A stretch of DNA of 64,000 nucleotides, from the NCBI RefSeq assembly GCF_000515255.1, contig NZ_KI911559.1:1630824-1694823 (forward strand). Direction: 5' to 3'. The stretch is from Rhodovibrio salinarum DSM 9154. GTDB lineage: Bacteria; Pseudomonadota; Alphaproteobacteria; Kiloniellales; Rhodovibrionaceae. The position numbers and the translations under genes are program-made. Below, piece after piece: positions 1-8,427 of this stretch; the stretch's first letter is position 1; each line of letters starts with the position of its first letter. The notes under the pieces are model-generated. The model worked only from the letters and a program-made list of their open reading frames with translations, was not told where the DNA came from and made no database searches.

Positions 1-18
1 GGGCGGCGCCTGATCCAT
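1..18 (-). CDS. possible 5' end of a leftward gene (truncated by window edge)
   Basis: On the minus strand an ATG at 16-18 opens a frame (Met-Asp-Gln-Ala-Pro-Pro) that runs off the window edge. A good Shine-Dalgarno sequence (AAGGAG on the minus strand, about 27-32) sits eight bases upstream, which is the only support. Six codons are too few to name a product. Confidence 0.4.
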
Positions 19-346
19 CCGCAGGTCTCCTTTCGAACCGGGGAAACCTGTTTGAATCAAACCGCTCCGCGTCGGCACCAGCGAAATCCGTACCTCACCG
101 CGTTAACCTGAGCAGGTTGCCGTGTGGGTGTTGCCGAGCGGAGGCTGGATGAGGGCGCTGAGGGTCAAAACGAAAATTGTCAGATCCAGAACAACTGCCG
201 GAGCCCGATCCCCCCCTTTACGCGCGCACGGCACTTCTGAAGGCAGCTAACAGCGCTAAAAGGGCCTCCCGTGGCTTGCCATCCGTGAGGCGGTTCGGAA
301 AACAACGATGCTGTCGCAGACGGGGCGCGTCGCGGGGATGTCGGCC
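19..346. other. intergenic region, no gene seen
   Basis: About 330 bases separate the leftward start at 18 from the end of the regulator gene at 347. A small perfect inverted repeat (AACCTG-AG-CAGGTT) lies at 105-118. The frames open here show no recognisable product. The 5' leader of the leftward gene may be structured, but I could not match it to a riboswitch I know. Confidence 0.4.
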
Positions 347-1804
347 TCATACCATCGGCATCGCCGCTTCCGGGCGGCGGGCCAGCAGGTCGGCGATGAT
401 GGTGAGGCCCTGTTCCAGCTGCGCGCGCTCGGGGACGGCGGACAGACACAGGCGCACCGCGCCCGGGTCGGTGCCGTCGGCGCGGAAGGCGGTACCGGAG
501 GTTACTGCAACACCGTGGGCGCGGGCTTCCGCGGTGAAGCTGCTGGCACGCCAGCCTTCGGGCAGTTGCAGCCAGGCATGGAAGGAGGAGTCGGCGCCGG
601 CCGGCTCCTGGAGCGGTAGCAGGCGGCGGGCGATGCGTTGGCGCGCCGCTGCTTCCTCCCGCTGGGCGCGCGCAGCGGCTTGTGCCTGGCCGCTGTCGAT
701 CAGCTTCATCGCGATTTCCAGCAGCAGGGCCGAAACCATCAGCGTATCCGCGGCGACCGCCTGTGCAATCCGGGGGACCAGGGACGCCGGTGCCTTGATG
801 AAGCCGATGCGCAGGCTGGGGGCGACGCATTTCGACAGGCTGGTGACGTAGACCGCCCGCTCGGGATCGCGTGCGGCGAGCGGGGCAGGCGGGGTCTCCG
901 CCAGGAAGCCGTAGATGTCGTCCTCCACCAGCATCAGGTTCTCCGCCCGGGCCGTCTCGATCAGGGCGTCGCGCCGGGCGTCCGGCATGGTGATGTTGGA
1001 TGGGTTGTGCAGGGTCGGCACGAGGTAGGCCGTACGCGCGCCACTGCGTCGGGCGGCTTCGGCCAGGGCGTCCGGGCGCATGCCCTCGGCGTCGCTTGCC
1101 ACCGTGATCAATCGGATGCCGTGCTGCCGGGCGATGTAATGGACGCCGGGCCAGGTCAGTTCTTCCACCAGCAATGCGTCGCCTGGCCGGTCGAGGGCAT
1201 GCAGTACGGCCGTCAAGCCGCCCTGCGTGCCGTGCACGGGGACAATATCGTCCGCCTGCGCCGGCAGGCCGAACTGCGCGATCCAGCGCGCCCCGGCCGC
1301 CCGGTGCTCCGGCCTGCCGACCGATGGCTGGTAGCCGGCGAGGGCGGTCAGGCGGCCAATGTCGCCATCGAGCCCGGCGAGCCCGGGCTGCAGGGCGCCG
1401 GCAAGGAAGGTGCGGGCGGGGTAGTTGACGCTGAGGTCGATCGGTCCCTGGGGTTCGACGTTCTCCGCCCCACAGTCCTCGAGCGACAGCGCGCTGTGCG
1501 GATCGTTTCGTGGCGGGCTTCCCGGGCGCATCCAGTCGGCCGTTGTGGCCTTGTGCGGCCGGACGAAGGTGCCGCGTCCGACCGTTGCTTCGACCAGTCC
1601 GCGGCGCTCCGCCTCGGTATAGGCACGCGTGACCGTACCGACCGTGACCTCCAGCGCTTGGGCTAACGCGCGGTGGGTCGGCAGACGCGTCCCTTCGGGC
1701 AGGCGCCCGGCGTCGATATCCGCCGCCAGCGCATCTGCAATCGCGCGGTAGCGCGCGCCGCTACGGGCCGTGAGATCAGGGGTCCAGCTCAAATGTTCGG
1801 TCAT
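347..1804 (-). CDS. MocR/PdxR-type GntR regulator with aminotransferase domain
   Basis: Transcription factor of the MocR subfamily: an N-terminal GntR winged helix (about residues 12-85) fused to a class I/II aminotransferase-like domain that binds PLP as effector. The PLP lysine is visible as Lys325 in the motif SLSK. Length is 485 residues, usual for MocR proteins. The start was set at the ATG at 1804 because the helix-turn-helix begins there; an upstream ATG in the same frame would add 33 unlikely residues and read through the operator-like repeats. The gene is divergent from a PhzF-like gene, and MocR regulators usually control such a divergent neighbour. Inference: it senses PLP or an amino-acid aldimine and controls the PhzF/GNAT pair and itself. 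Effector and target are not proven. Confidence 0.9.
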   Translation of the reverse strand: MTEHLSWTPDLTARSGARYRAIADALAADIDAGRLPEGTRLPTHRALAQALEVTVGTVTRAYTEAERRGLVEATVGRGTFVRPHKATTADWMRPGSPPRNDPHSALSLEDCGAENVEPQGPIDLSVNYPARTFLAGALQPGLAGLDGDIGRLTALAGYQPSVGRPEHRAAGARWIAQFGLPAQADDIVPVHGTQGGLTAVLHALDRPGDALLVEELTWPGVHYIARQHGIRLITVASDAEGMRPDALAEAARRSGARTAYLVPTLHNPSNITMPDARRDALIETARAENLMLVEDDIYGFLAETPPAPLAARDPERAVYVTSLSKCVAPSLRIGFIKAPASLVPRIAQAVAADTLMVSALLLEIAMKLIDSGQAQAAARAQREEAAARQRIARRLLPLQEPAGADSSFHAWLQLPEGWRASSFTAEARAHGVAVTSGTAFRADGTDPGAVRLCLSAVPERAQLEQGLTIIADLLARRPEAAMPMV

Positions 1805-1904
1805 ATTGTACCCGTACAATAAAGGCGTTGACGGAATTGTATGGGTAGTAGTAGCAACAATCAAGTCGTGATCGATGCACGCTGCGGAAATGTATCGATA
1901 CAAT
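1805..1904. promoter_or_regulatory. probable MocR operator region with repeated ATTGTAY half-sites
   Basis: A perfect inverted repeat ATTGTAC-CC-GTACAAT lies at 1805-1820, directly against the regulator's start codon. A further ATTGTA copy in direct orientation is at 1836-1841, and the palindrome TGTATCGATACA at 1891-1902 extends into an inverted ATTGTAT half at 1898-1904. MocR proteins are known to bind combinations of direct and inverted half-sites in the divergent promoter region, so this is the likely binding region. The sequence is seen directly; the function is inferred. Confidence 0.65.
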
Positions 1905-1936
1905 TATCGCAGCCGAGAGGGCTGCTGGAGGACCGC

Positions 1937-2731
1937 ATGACCGTTCCGTTCTATCAGGTCGACGCCTTTGCGCCCGCCCGTTTCCAGGGCAATCCAGCGG
2001 CCGTGATGGTGCTGGAAACTTGGCTCGGCGACGCCCATCTGCAGGCGATCGCGGCGGAGAACAATCTCGCGGAAACGGCGTTCCTCGTGCCCTCGGAGGG
2101 CCACGCGGCGGACTATGAACTGCGTTGGTTCACGCCAACGGTGGAGGTCGACCTGTGCGGACACGCCACGCTGGCGAGCGGCTTTGTCGTCCTGACCCAT
2201 CTGGTGAGCGGTCGCGACACCGTGACCTTCAGCTCGCGCAGCGGCCTGCTATCGGTTCGCCGGACCGGCGATCTGTACACGCTCGATTTTCCGGTCAATC
2301 CACCGGAGCCGGCCAACGAACACCGCGCAGCGATGGCGGTCGCGCTCGGGAGCCGGCCGGAAACAGTGTTACGCGCCGGTGGGTTCTGGCTCGCGGTGTT
2401 CGACCACGAAGCCGCGGTCGCCGGGCTCGTGCCGGACATGGCGGCGACGGCTGCGCTCGGCGGGGTGGGGGTGATCGCGAGCGCCCCTGGAGAGTACGTC
2501 GATATCGTCTCCCGTTTTTTCGCGCCGCAATCCGGGATCGACGAGGACCCAGTCACCGGGTCGGCGCATACCGTACTGACCCCTTATTGGGCCGAGCGGC
2601 TCGACAAGGGCAACCTGCAGGCCCGGCAAATCTCCGCGCGCGGCGGGACGTTGAGTTGTCGACGGAATGGCGATCGGGTCGCGATCGGCGGTCGTTGTGA
2701 ACTGGTGATCGCGGGGCACTTCCATGTCTAG
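1937..2731 (+). CDS. PhzF family isomerase-like protein
   Basis: A 264-residue protein of the PhzF family (diaminopimelate-epimerase fold, cytoplasmic). The catalytic glutamate expected in the family is Glu46 in NLAETAFL. GNPAAV near residue 18, DLCGHATLASG and EDPVTGSAHTVLTPYW are the family's conserved blocks. Family members isomerise small substrates by acid-base chemistry; outside phenazine producers the substrate is generally unknown, and no other phz gene is present here. The start at 1937 has GGAGG just upstream; an in-frame ATG at 1841 lies inside the operator region and was rejected. The gene overlaps the following acetyltransferase by eight bases, so the two are translationally coupled and probably controlled by the divergent MocR protein. 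Confidence 0.85.
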   Translation: MTVPFYQVDAFAPARFQGNPAAVMVLETWLGDAHLQAIAAENNLAETAFLVPSEGHAADYELRWFTPTVEVDLCGHATLASGFVVLTHLVSGRDTVTFSSRSGLLSVRRTGDLYTLDFPVNPPEPANEHRAAMAVALGSRPETVLRAGGFWLAVFDHEAAVAGLVPDMAATAALGGVGVIASAPGEYVDIVSRFFAPQSGIDEDPVTGSAHTVLTPYWAERLDKGNLQARQISARGGTLSCRRNGDRVAIGGRCELVIAGHFHV

Positions 2732-3263
2732 GCCCGTCGAAATCCGCCGGGCTGTACAAGCGCCCGAGTACGAGGCCGCCCGGCGTCTGCTGCGCGAGTA
2801 CGAGGCCGAGATCGGGGCCGATCTGTGCTTCCAGCACTTCGCGGCAGAACTGGCCGAGTTGCCGACGCGCTATGCCGGGCCGGCGGCTGGCCTGTGGCTC
2901 GCCTGGGGCGGAGCGTTGCCGCTCGGGTGTATTGCGCTGAGCCCGGCAGGGCCGGAAGCGCCGCAAACCGGCGAGTTGAAGCGGCTATATGTGCGCCCGG
3001 AGGCGCAGGGCACAGGTCTGGGGCGCGCGCTCAGCGAGACCGCGATCACGGCGGCCCGCACCGCTGGCTACGCGGATTTGCGGCTGGAGACGCTGGACCG
3101 GCTGGTTGCGGCGCGGCGGCTGTACGAGGCGTTGGGGTTCGCCGAAGTTGCCGATTTTACCATGGATGGCCGAGCGCCGGGCACACGCTTTCTTGCCCGC
3201 CGGTTATCCGCGGCTGACCACTCGGCGCGGAGCCCGCATAGCGTGCGCGCACAATTCGGATAG
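2724..3263 (+). CDS. GNAT family N-acetyltransferase
   Basis: A 179-residue protein with one GNAT domain. The acetyl-CoA pyrophosphate-binding loop is visible as QGTGLG, after the strand LKRLYV, near residues 95-105. The final beta-alpha element (RRLYEALGF) is also typical. It should transfer an acetyl group from acetyl-CoA to an amine; the substrate cannot be read from the sequence. The start codon lies inside the end of the PhzF-like gene (eight-base overlap), so the two belong to one transcript. The pairing suggests a small amino-compound modification or detoxification step under MocR control, which is inference. Confidence 0.85.
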   Translation: MSRPVEIRRAVQAPEYEAARRLLREYEAEIGADLCFQHFAAELAELPTRYAGPAAGLWLAWGGALPLGCIALSPAGPEAPQTGELKRLYVRPEAQGTGLGRALSETAITAARTAGYADLRLETLDRLVAARRLYEALGFAEVADFTMDGRAPGTRFLARRLSAADHSARSPHSVRAQFG

Positions 3264-3395
3264 CGCGCAGGCGGCGATCCGCGTCTGACTCGATGTGCCT
3301 TCGAGGCCCGACGTGCCTTCAAGAAGTGTAACCGCGACGGGCCTTCCGCGCCGATGACCCGGCGGGGCTGGCCTCAGAGCCGGAGGAGAGATCCG

Positions 3396-3629
3396 ATGTC
3401 GCGCAAAGCGTTGACGTTCACCGTGACGATCCCAATGCCCGCGATCGGCGACTTGGTGCCACTGGTCCGTGCCTTGCCGACGCGCATTTGGCGGGCGTTG
3501 CTGGTCTATCAGGAGCGTGCGAGTTCGCGTGCCGCCCTGCGCACCATGGACGACCGGCTGCGCCGGGACATGGGCATCTGCTACGAGGATGCTTTGCGCG
3601 AGGCTTACAAGCCGTTCTGGCGGCCGTGA
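3396..3629 (+). CDS. small DUF1127 domain protein
   Basis: A 77-residue basic protein. The C-terminal part, from LVYQERASSRAALRTMDDR to LRRDMGICYEDALREA, fits the DUF1127 pattern of arginine-rich small proteins common in Alphaproteobacteria. Some relatives are reported to affect RNA turnover and phosphate or carbon metabolism, but the role here is unknown. The start at 3396 was chosen for the GGAGGAGAG sequence just upstream, over an in-frame ATG at 3354 with no such signal. A strong hairpin at 3668-3699 follows the gene, which looks monocistronic. Confidence 0.75.
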   Translation: MSRKALTFTVTIPMPAIGDLVPLVRALPTRIWRALLVYQERASSRAALRTMDDRLRRDMGICYEDALREAYKPFWRP

Positions 3630-3667
3630 CGCGGGCTCTGGCCGTCAGCACTCAGGCGCGCTAGTGA

Positions 3668-3699
3668 GGGAGTAGCCACGCACCCGCGTGGCTGCTCCC
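3668..3699 (+). terminator. strong hairpin after the DUF1127 gene
   Basis: A 14-bp stem (3668-3681 with 3686-3699, one G-U pair) closes a four-base loop ACCC. There is no long T tract, so it may be a weak intrinsic terminator or an RNA stabiliser. It ends only seven bases before an ATG at 3707. That leaves no room for a ribosome site and is one reason for preferring the later MaoC start at 3731. Confidence 0.6.
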
Positions 3700-3730
3700 A
3701 TTCCGTATGTCTGAACAGAGTTTCTTTGCC

Positions 3731-4216
3731 ATGAGTATCGAGCAGCCGCTGTACTTCGAGGATTTCACGGTCGGCCGCCGTTTTACGACGCGCGGCGTCA
3801 CCCTGACAGAGGCCGACATTATCGACTTCGCGTTCAAGTATGACCCGCAACCCTTCCACATCGACAAGGTCGCGGCCGAGCAGTCGCCTTACGGCGGTCT
3901 GATCGCCAGCGGTTTCCACACCCTTTCGGTCTGCTTCCGCATGGCGATCCAGGCAGAGGTGTTCACCGCCTGCTCGATGGGGTCGCCCGGCTTGGACGAA
4001 TTGCGCTGGCTACAGCCCGTGCGTCCGGGCGACACGTTGTGCACCGAGTTCGAGGTCGTCCATGCCGAACCCAGCCAGTCCCGTTCGTCGCGCGGGCGTG
4101 TGCGGATCGCCTATACCATGAAGAACCAGCGCGGCGAGACGGTGATGACCGTGACCGCGAATCAGATCCTGCGGACGCGCAAGGGGGCGGAAAGCGCCCA
4201 AGGCAGTACGGCATGA
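3731..4216 (+). CDS. MaoC family dehydratase (R-specific enoyl-CoA hydratase-like)
   Basis: A 161-residue single hot-dog-fold protein. The hydratase motif is clear: Asp38 and His43 within KYDPQPFHID, followed by PYGGLIASGFHTLS. Members hydrate trans-2-enoyl-CoA to (R)-3-hydroxyacyl-CoA and serve fatty acid breakdown or polyhydroxyalkanoate supply. No PHA or beta-oxidation gene is next to it, so the pathway is undecided. The start at 3731 is preferred over 3707 because of the hairpin that ends at 3699; neither has a strong Shine-Dalgarno sequence. The stop overlaps the next start by four bases (ATGA), which couples it to the GNAT gene. Confidence 0.85.
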   Translation: MSIEQPLYFEDFTVGRRFTTRGVTLTEADIIDFAFKYDPQPFHIDKVAAEQSPYGGLIASGFHTLSVCFRMAIQAEVFTACSMGSPGLDELRWLQPVRPGDTLCTEFEVVHAEPSQSRSSRGRVRIAYTMKNQRGETVMTVTANQILRTRKGAESAQGSTA

Positions 4217-4725
4217 CAGCTCGTATGACGGCTCGACGGGCGCGTGCTGAAGATGCCGAGTGGATGGCCGTCAGCGACCGTGATCCGGATGTCGCGCCCT
4301 GGGTCAGTGGGGACGACGCCACTGGACACCGCACCCGGATTGCCAGCGACAAAAGCCTGATCCTGGTTCTCGAGGACGGGTCCACACCGGTCGGCTACGC
4401 GCTGATCACCGATCTCGACGATCCACATGACAACCGGCAAATCCAGCGGCTGGTCGTGGCCAAGCGCGGGCAGGGGTATGGACGGATGTTGCTGGATGCT
4501 GCCGTCGGAGCCTGTTTCGGGCCGCTGGGGGCGCATCGTTGCTGGCTCGATGCCTTGTCCGACAACGCCCGGGCGCTTGCGCTCTATCGCGCTTACGGCT
4601 TCATCGAGGAAGGCACGCGGCGCGAGGGCTACATCAAGGACGGCCGTTACCGCGACCTGGTCGTGCTGTCCCTCTTGCCCGCCGACTGTCCGGCGACGGC
4701 CTGGCGTACGCTTACGCTCGACTGA
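4213..4725 (+). CDS. GNAT family N-acetyltransferase
   Basis: A 170-residue acetyltransferase. The acetyl-CoA loop is RGQGYG in LVVAKRGQGYGRMLLDAAV (about residues 77-95). The C-terminal half (DNARALALYRAYGFIEEGTRREGY) resembles the RimJ/RimL/SpeG-type branch that acts on protein N-termini or polyamines; the exact substrate is not readable. The start is the ATG that overlaps the MaoC stop; longer in-frame starts lie wholly inside the MaoC gene. It is convergent with the permease gene that follows, with only about 20 bases between the stops. Confidence 0.85.
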   Translation: MTARMTARRARAEDAEWMAVSDRDPDVAPWVSGDDATGHRTRIASDKSLILVLEDGSTPVGYALITDLDDPHDNRQIQRLVVAKRGQGYGRMLLDAAVGACFGPLGAHRCWLDALSDNARALALYRAYGFIEEGTRREGYIKDGRYRDLVVLSLLPADCPATAWRTLTLD

Positions 4726-4746
4726 AGCGGTTGCGCGTCGACTGCG

Positions 4747-6528
4747 CTACAGCGGCCAGACCCAGAGGATCATCGGCACCGAGACGAGCAGGATGATCGC
4801 GTCCAGCGGCAGGCCCATCCGCCAGTAGTCGCCGAACTTGTAGCCGCCCGGGCCCATCACCAGCAGGTTCGACTGGTGGCCGATCGGGGTCAGGTAGGTT
4901 GACGACGCAGCGATCGCCACCCCCATCAGGAAGGGGTCCACGCTTGCCCCCAGGCCCTGAGCCACCGTCACGCCGATCGGGCCCATCAGGACGGCGGTGG
5001 CGGCATTGTTCATGATGTCGGACAGCAGCATCGTCGTGATCATCAGCAGCGCCAGGATGCTCCAGTCCGGGATCGTTCCCGCCATCGACAGGATCGGATC
5101 GGCGATCACACCCGTGCCGCCGGTCGTCTCCAGCGCCTGGCCGACCGGGAGCATCGCGCCCAGCAGTACGATGATCGGCCATTCGACCGCTTCGTAGATC
5201 TCGCGCACCGACAACTCGCCCAGTAGCACTTGCACCAGCACCGCCAGCACGAAGGCGATGTGTGCCGGCAGCACGCCGAAGGCCACCAGCCCGATCGCGC
5301 CGGCGAAAACGATCGGCGCGCCCGGGCTCGCCTGCCGGCGGCCCAGCGGCAGTTCGCGTTCGGCCAGCGGCAGACAACCGAGCGCCTGGAAGGCTTCCGG
5401 CATCGACTCGCGCTCGCCCTGGAGCAGCAGCACGTCGCCGGCGACCAACCGCACGCTGCCCAGACGCTCGGTGATCGGCTGGCCCTGGCGGGCGACGCCC
5501 AGCAGGTTCAGCCCGTAGCGTGTATGCAGGCGCAGCGAGCGCGCGGTTCGACCTTCCAGGCGTGAGCCCGGGGTAACCACCGCCTCGACCATGCCGACGC
5601 GTTCCGAGCGGAGGTTCTCCGCCGACAGCTCGGCCTCGCCGACCATCACCATGCCGGCCTGCTTGACCACGCGTTCCAGGGCGTTGGTGTCGCCCTCGAC
5701 CAGAAGGATATCGCCGGACTGCAGGCGCAAGTAGCCGGACGGGGCGAGCATCCGATCCTTGCGCCGGATCAGCGCGACGATCGCGATGTCGCCTTGCGCG
5801 GCCGTTTCCAGATCGACCAGCCGCCGGCCGACGTAGGGCGAGTCCTCCGGCAGGCGAACCTCGGTGATGTAATCCTCGACCTGGAACAGCGACTTGGTGC
5901 CTTCCGTCTGGCCCTGCCGTTCGGTCGGCAGCAGGCGCCAGCCGACCAGGCTGACGAACAGAATGCCGGCGACCGCGACGCCCAACCCCACCGGCGTGAA
6001 GTCGAACATGCCGAACGCGGTGCCCAGTTCCTGGCTCCGGTAGCTGGCGATGATGATGTTCGGCGGCGTGCCGATCAGCGTCACCAGCCCGCCCAACAGC
6101 GAGGCGAAGGACAACGGCATCAGGATCTGGCTGGCCGCCCGGCCGGCGCGGTGCGCGGACTGCAGGGCGACCGGCAGCACCAGCGCCATGGCACCTACGT
6201 TGTTCATGAACGCCGAGCAGGTCGAGGTCAGGCTGGACAGCGCCATGATGTGCGTGGTCGGGCGCGCGGTCGCCGGCCGCAGCACACGCGTTACCCATTC
6301 GATCAAGCCGGAGTTGTGCAGCGAGCGCGACAGCACCAGGACCGCCGCCACCGTGATCACGGCTGGATGGCCAAAGCCGTCGAACGCTTTGCCTTCAGGG
6401 ACGATGCCGAGCAGCACCGAGGCCATCAAGGCGCCGACGGCGATCACGTCGTAACGCCAGCGTCCCCAGGCGAACAGTACGAGCGCGCCCAGCAGGATGG
6501 CGAACAGCATAAGCTGTTGGCTGGTCAT
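4747..6528 (-). CDS. SLC13/DASS-type permease with two RCK_C (TrkA-C) domains
   Basis: A 593-residue inner-membrane permease. Hydrophobic segments occupy roughly residues 5-200 and 400-593. They flank a cytoplasmic insert with two TrkA-C/RCK_C domains (about 215-295 and 305-385; note LRLQSGDILLVEGD and VRLVAGDVLLLQGE). The two pseudo-symmetric ion/substrate motifs are visible as FMNNVGAM with GTPPN (153-157) and DIMNNAATAVLMGP. This architecture is known from SAC1-like sulfate or dicarboxylate transporters coupled to sodium; the substrate here is not decidable. The start at 6528 fits the first membrane segment; longer in-frame starts add a sequence unlike any transporter. Its ribosome site is weak. 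Confidence 0.88.
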   Translation of the reverse strand: MTSQQLMLFAILLGALVLFAWGRWRYDVIAVGALMASVLLGIVPEGKAFDGFGHPAVITVAAVLVLSRSLHNSGLIEWVTRVLRPATARPTTHIMALSSLTSTCSAFMNNVGAMALVLPVALQSAHRAGRAASQILMPLSFASLLGGLVTLIGTPPNIIIASYRSQELGTAFGMFDFTPVGLGVAVAGILFVSLVGWRLLPTERQGQTEGTKSLFQVEDYITEVRLPEDSPYVGRRLVDLETAAQGDIAIVALIRRKDRMLAPSGYLRLQSGDILLVEGDTNALERVVKQAGMVMVGEAELSAENLRSERVGMVEAVVTPGSRLEGRTARSLRLHTRYGLNLLGVARQGQPITERLGSVRLVAGDVLLLQGERESMPEAFQALGCLPLAERELPLGRRQASPGAPIVFAGAIGLVAFGVLPAHIAFVLAVLVQVLLGELSVREIYEAVEWPIIVLLGAMLPVGQALETTGGTGVIADPILSMAGTIPDWSILALLMITTMLLSDIMNNAATAVLMGPIGVTVAQGLGASVDPFLMGVAIAASSTYLTPIGHQSNLLVMGPGGYKFGDYWRMGLPLDAIILLVSVPMILWVWPL

Positions 6529-7129
6529 GAAGGCGTTCCAGATTTGCTGGGAAAGGATGACGAGCCGAACGAAAGGGCTTGCACGAGCGCCTGCGGAACC
6601 GAGGTGAGTCGACGGCGACCATGGCAGTGGCCACGGTGCGCGATGGTAGCGCCCCAAGCCCGTTGGCCCAAGGGGGCGTTCGCGCCGGGCTGGCCCGTCA
6701 TCTGTTCCGCCATGCGGTCTGTCATGCGACGAATGGTTGATACCTTTTTCGGGGGAACGTCCCGAAAGGTGCCGCGTTCGCTTTGCCGAACCCTGCCTTC
6801 TAAGGGCCGTGGTTGCGTGTGTCCAGCACGCTGATCGGCCGTATCTATCGCGGAATCGGGCGGTTGTCCGAGTGCGGGGTGGCAACCTTGCGCTGCAGCA
6901 TAGAAGGGGGCTGCGTTGACGCGGTGCAGCGTGCGCCGTAGGTTCGGCGCTGTCTCGCGCCCGGCTCGAAAACCCGATGCGGCATTACCGTGACTCGAAA
7001 TATCGCGGGCGTGCAAGCGCATGCGCCCCGGATTTGGCCCAACTATGCCGAGCCCGCTGACCGCTGCGCAGCGCGCCGGGTTGAACCGATACAGAGCCTG
7101 GCTATCGCAACAGACGAAGGAGGTCAGAC
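6529..7129. other. long intergenic region and serC leader
   Basis: No convincing gene in about 600 bases. The right part should hold the serC promoter and leader. From the promoter candidate at 6916-6944 to the serC start there would be an untranslated leader of about 175 bases. Known biology: Alphaproteobacteria often carry the Rfam 'serC motif' RNA in exactly this position, ahead of serC-serA. I could not confirm its fold by eye. Confidence 0.45.
6916..6944 (+). promoter_or_regulatory. candidate sigma-70 promoter for serC-serA
   Basis: TTGACG (6916-6921) and TAGGTT (6939-6944) are separated by 17 bases. The -35 matches five of six consensus bases; the -10 is weak. No better pair was seen in the region. 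Confidence 0.4.
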
Positions 7130-8302
7130 ATGACCGGTCCCACGCCGCCGCAGACCCGTCCGGCCGATCCCCGGTTTTCTTCCGGACCGTGCGCCAAGCG
7201 GCCTGGCTGGTCCCTGTCGGCGCTGGAGGACGCGGCCGTCGGGCGGTCGCACCGTGCCAAGGGTCCGAAGGGGAAGATCAACGAGGTGATCGAGCGCTCG
7301 CGCAAGCTGCTCGGTATCCCGGACGATTACCGCATCGCGGTGGTGCCGGCGTCCGACACCGGCGCTTACGAGATGGCGATGTGGTCGCTGCTTGGCCAGC
7401 GCGGGGTCGACGTGCTGGCGTGGGAGAGCTTCGGAAGCGGCTGGGTGACCGATGTCGTCAAACAGCTGAAGCTGGAAGATCGCCGCGTTTTCGAGGCGGA
7501 TTATGGACACCTACCGGACCTGAACGCGGTCGATTGCGACCGGGATGTCCTGTTCACCTGGAACGGCACGACCTCCGGTGTATGTCTGCCGGACGGTGAC
7601 TGGATCGATGCCAAGCGCGACGGTTTGACGCTGTGCGACGCCACCAGCGCGGTCTTCGCCATGGACCTGCCGTGGGACAAGCTGGATGTCACCACCTGGT
7701 CCTGGCAGAAGGTGCTGGGCGGCGAGGCCCAGCACGGCATGCTGGTGCTCTCCCCACGCGCGGTCGAGCGGCTGGAGAGCTACACGCCGCCGTGGCCGCT
7801 GCCCAAGCTGTTCCGTATGACCAAGGGCGGCAAGCTGAACGAAGACCTGTTCAAGGGCTCGACGATCAACACGCCCTCGCTGCTGGCGGTCGAGGATCAC
7901 CTTGATGCCTTGAAGTGGGCCGAGGAGATCGGCGGCTTGAAAGGGCTGAAGGAGCGTGCGCAGCAGAACCTCAAGGCGGTCGCCGATTGGGCCGCGAGCC
8001 GCGACTGGGTCGACTTCCTGGCGGAAGATCCGAAAACCCGATCCTGCACCTCGATCTGCCTGAAGATCGTTGACCCCTGGTTCACCAACCTGGACAGCGA
8101 GGCCCGCGCGACCGCTGCCAAGCGCGTCACCACGCTGGTCGAGGAGCAGGGGGCCGGCCTTGACCTTAGCTCCTACCGCGATGCGCCGGCGGGTATCCGC
8201 GTGTGGGGCGGCGCTACGGTGGAGCCGTCCGACATGGCCGCCGTGCTGCCGTGGCTCGACTGGGCGTTCGAGACGGTCAAGTCCGAGCGGATGGCCGCGT
8301 AA
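7130..8302 (+). CDS. serC: phosphoserine aminotransferase
   Basis: A 390-residue cytoplasmic PLP enzyme of the class V fold. It transfers an amino group from glutamate to 3-phosphohydroxypyruvate, the second step of serine synthesis, and can also serve in vitamin B6 synthesis. The PLP lysine is Lys194 in [11 protein letters not shown]. The N-terminal block ([15 protein letters not shown]) and overall form match the alphaproteobacterial/methanogen-type SerC rather than the E. coli type. A textbook ribosome site (AAGGAGGTCAGAC) precedes the ATG. It stands about 125 bases ahead of serA in the same direction, and the two make the core of the phosphorylated serine pathway; serB is not in the window. 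Confidence 0.95.
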   Translation: MTGPTPPQTRPADPRFSSGPCAKRPGWSLSALEDAAVGRSHRAKGPKGKINEVIERSRKLLGIPDDYRIAVVPASDTGAYEMAMWSLLGQRGVDVLAWESFGSGWVTDVVKQLKLEDRRVFEADYGHLPDLNAVDCDRDVLFTWNGTTSGVCLPDGDWIDAKRDGLTLCDATSAVFAMDLPWDKLDVTTWSWQKVLGGEAQHGMLVLSPRAVERLESYTPPWPLPKLFRMTKGGKLNEDLFKGSTINTPSLLAVEDHLDALKWAEEIGGLKGLKERAQQNLKAVADWAASRDWVDFLAEDPKTRSCTSICLKIVDPWFTNLDSEARATAAKRVTTLVEEQGAGLDLSSYRDAPAGIRVWGGATVEPSDMAAVLPWLDWAFETVKSERMAA

Positions 8303-8330
8303 GCATCGCGCGCTAGAGCACACTAAGGGT

Positions 8331-8356
8331 CCTCTCTCTTCCCTTTGGAGGAGAGG
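8331..8356 (+). other. imperfect hairpin between serC and serA
   Basis: CCTCTC at 8331-8336 can pair with GAGAGG at 8351-8356, with further partial pairing inside. No T tract follows. It may modulate the serC/serA ratio or mean nothing. Confidence 0.3.
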
Positions 8357-8427
8357 GGGCCGGATGAACGCGTCTCTCTCGCCAAGCAGTTTTCAATCGA
8401 GTTCATAGCACAGGATCAATTCGTCCG

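Noticed and set aside
60-180. Possible riboswitch in the leader of the leftward gene at the left edge
   Set aside because: Parts looked superficially like TPP or SAM riboswitch fragments, but the conserved cores are not present in either orientation.
4712-6298. A 528-codon minus-strand frame overlapping the SLC13 permease in a shifted frame
   Set aside because: It is Arg/Gly/Asp/Pro-rich and out of frame with the permease, whose own frame has complete membrane and RCK_C motifs.
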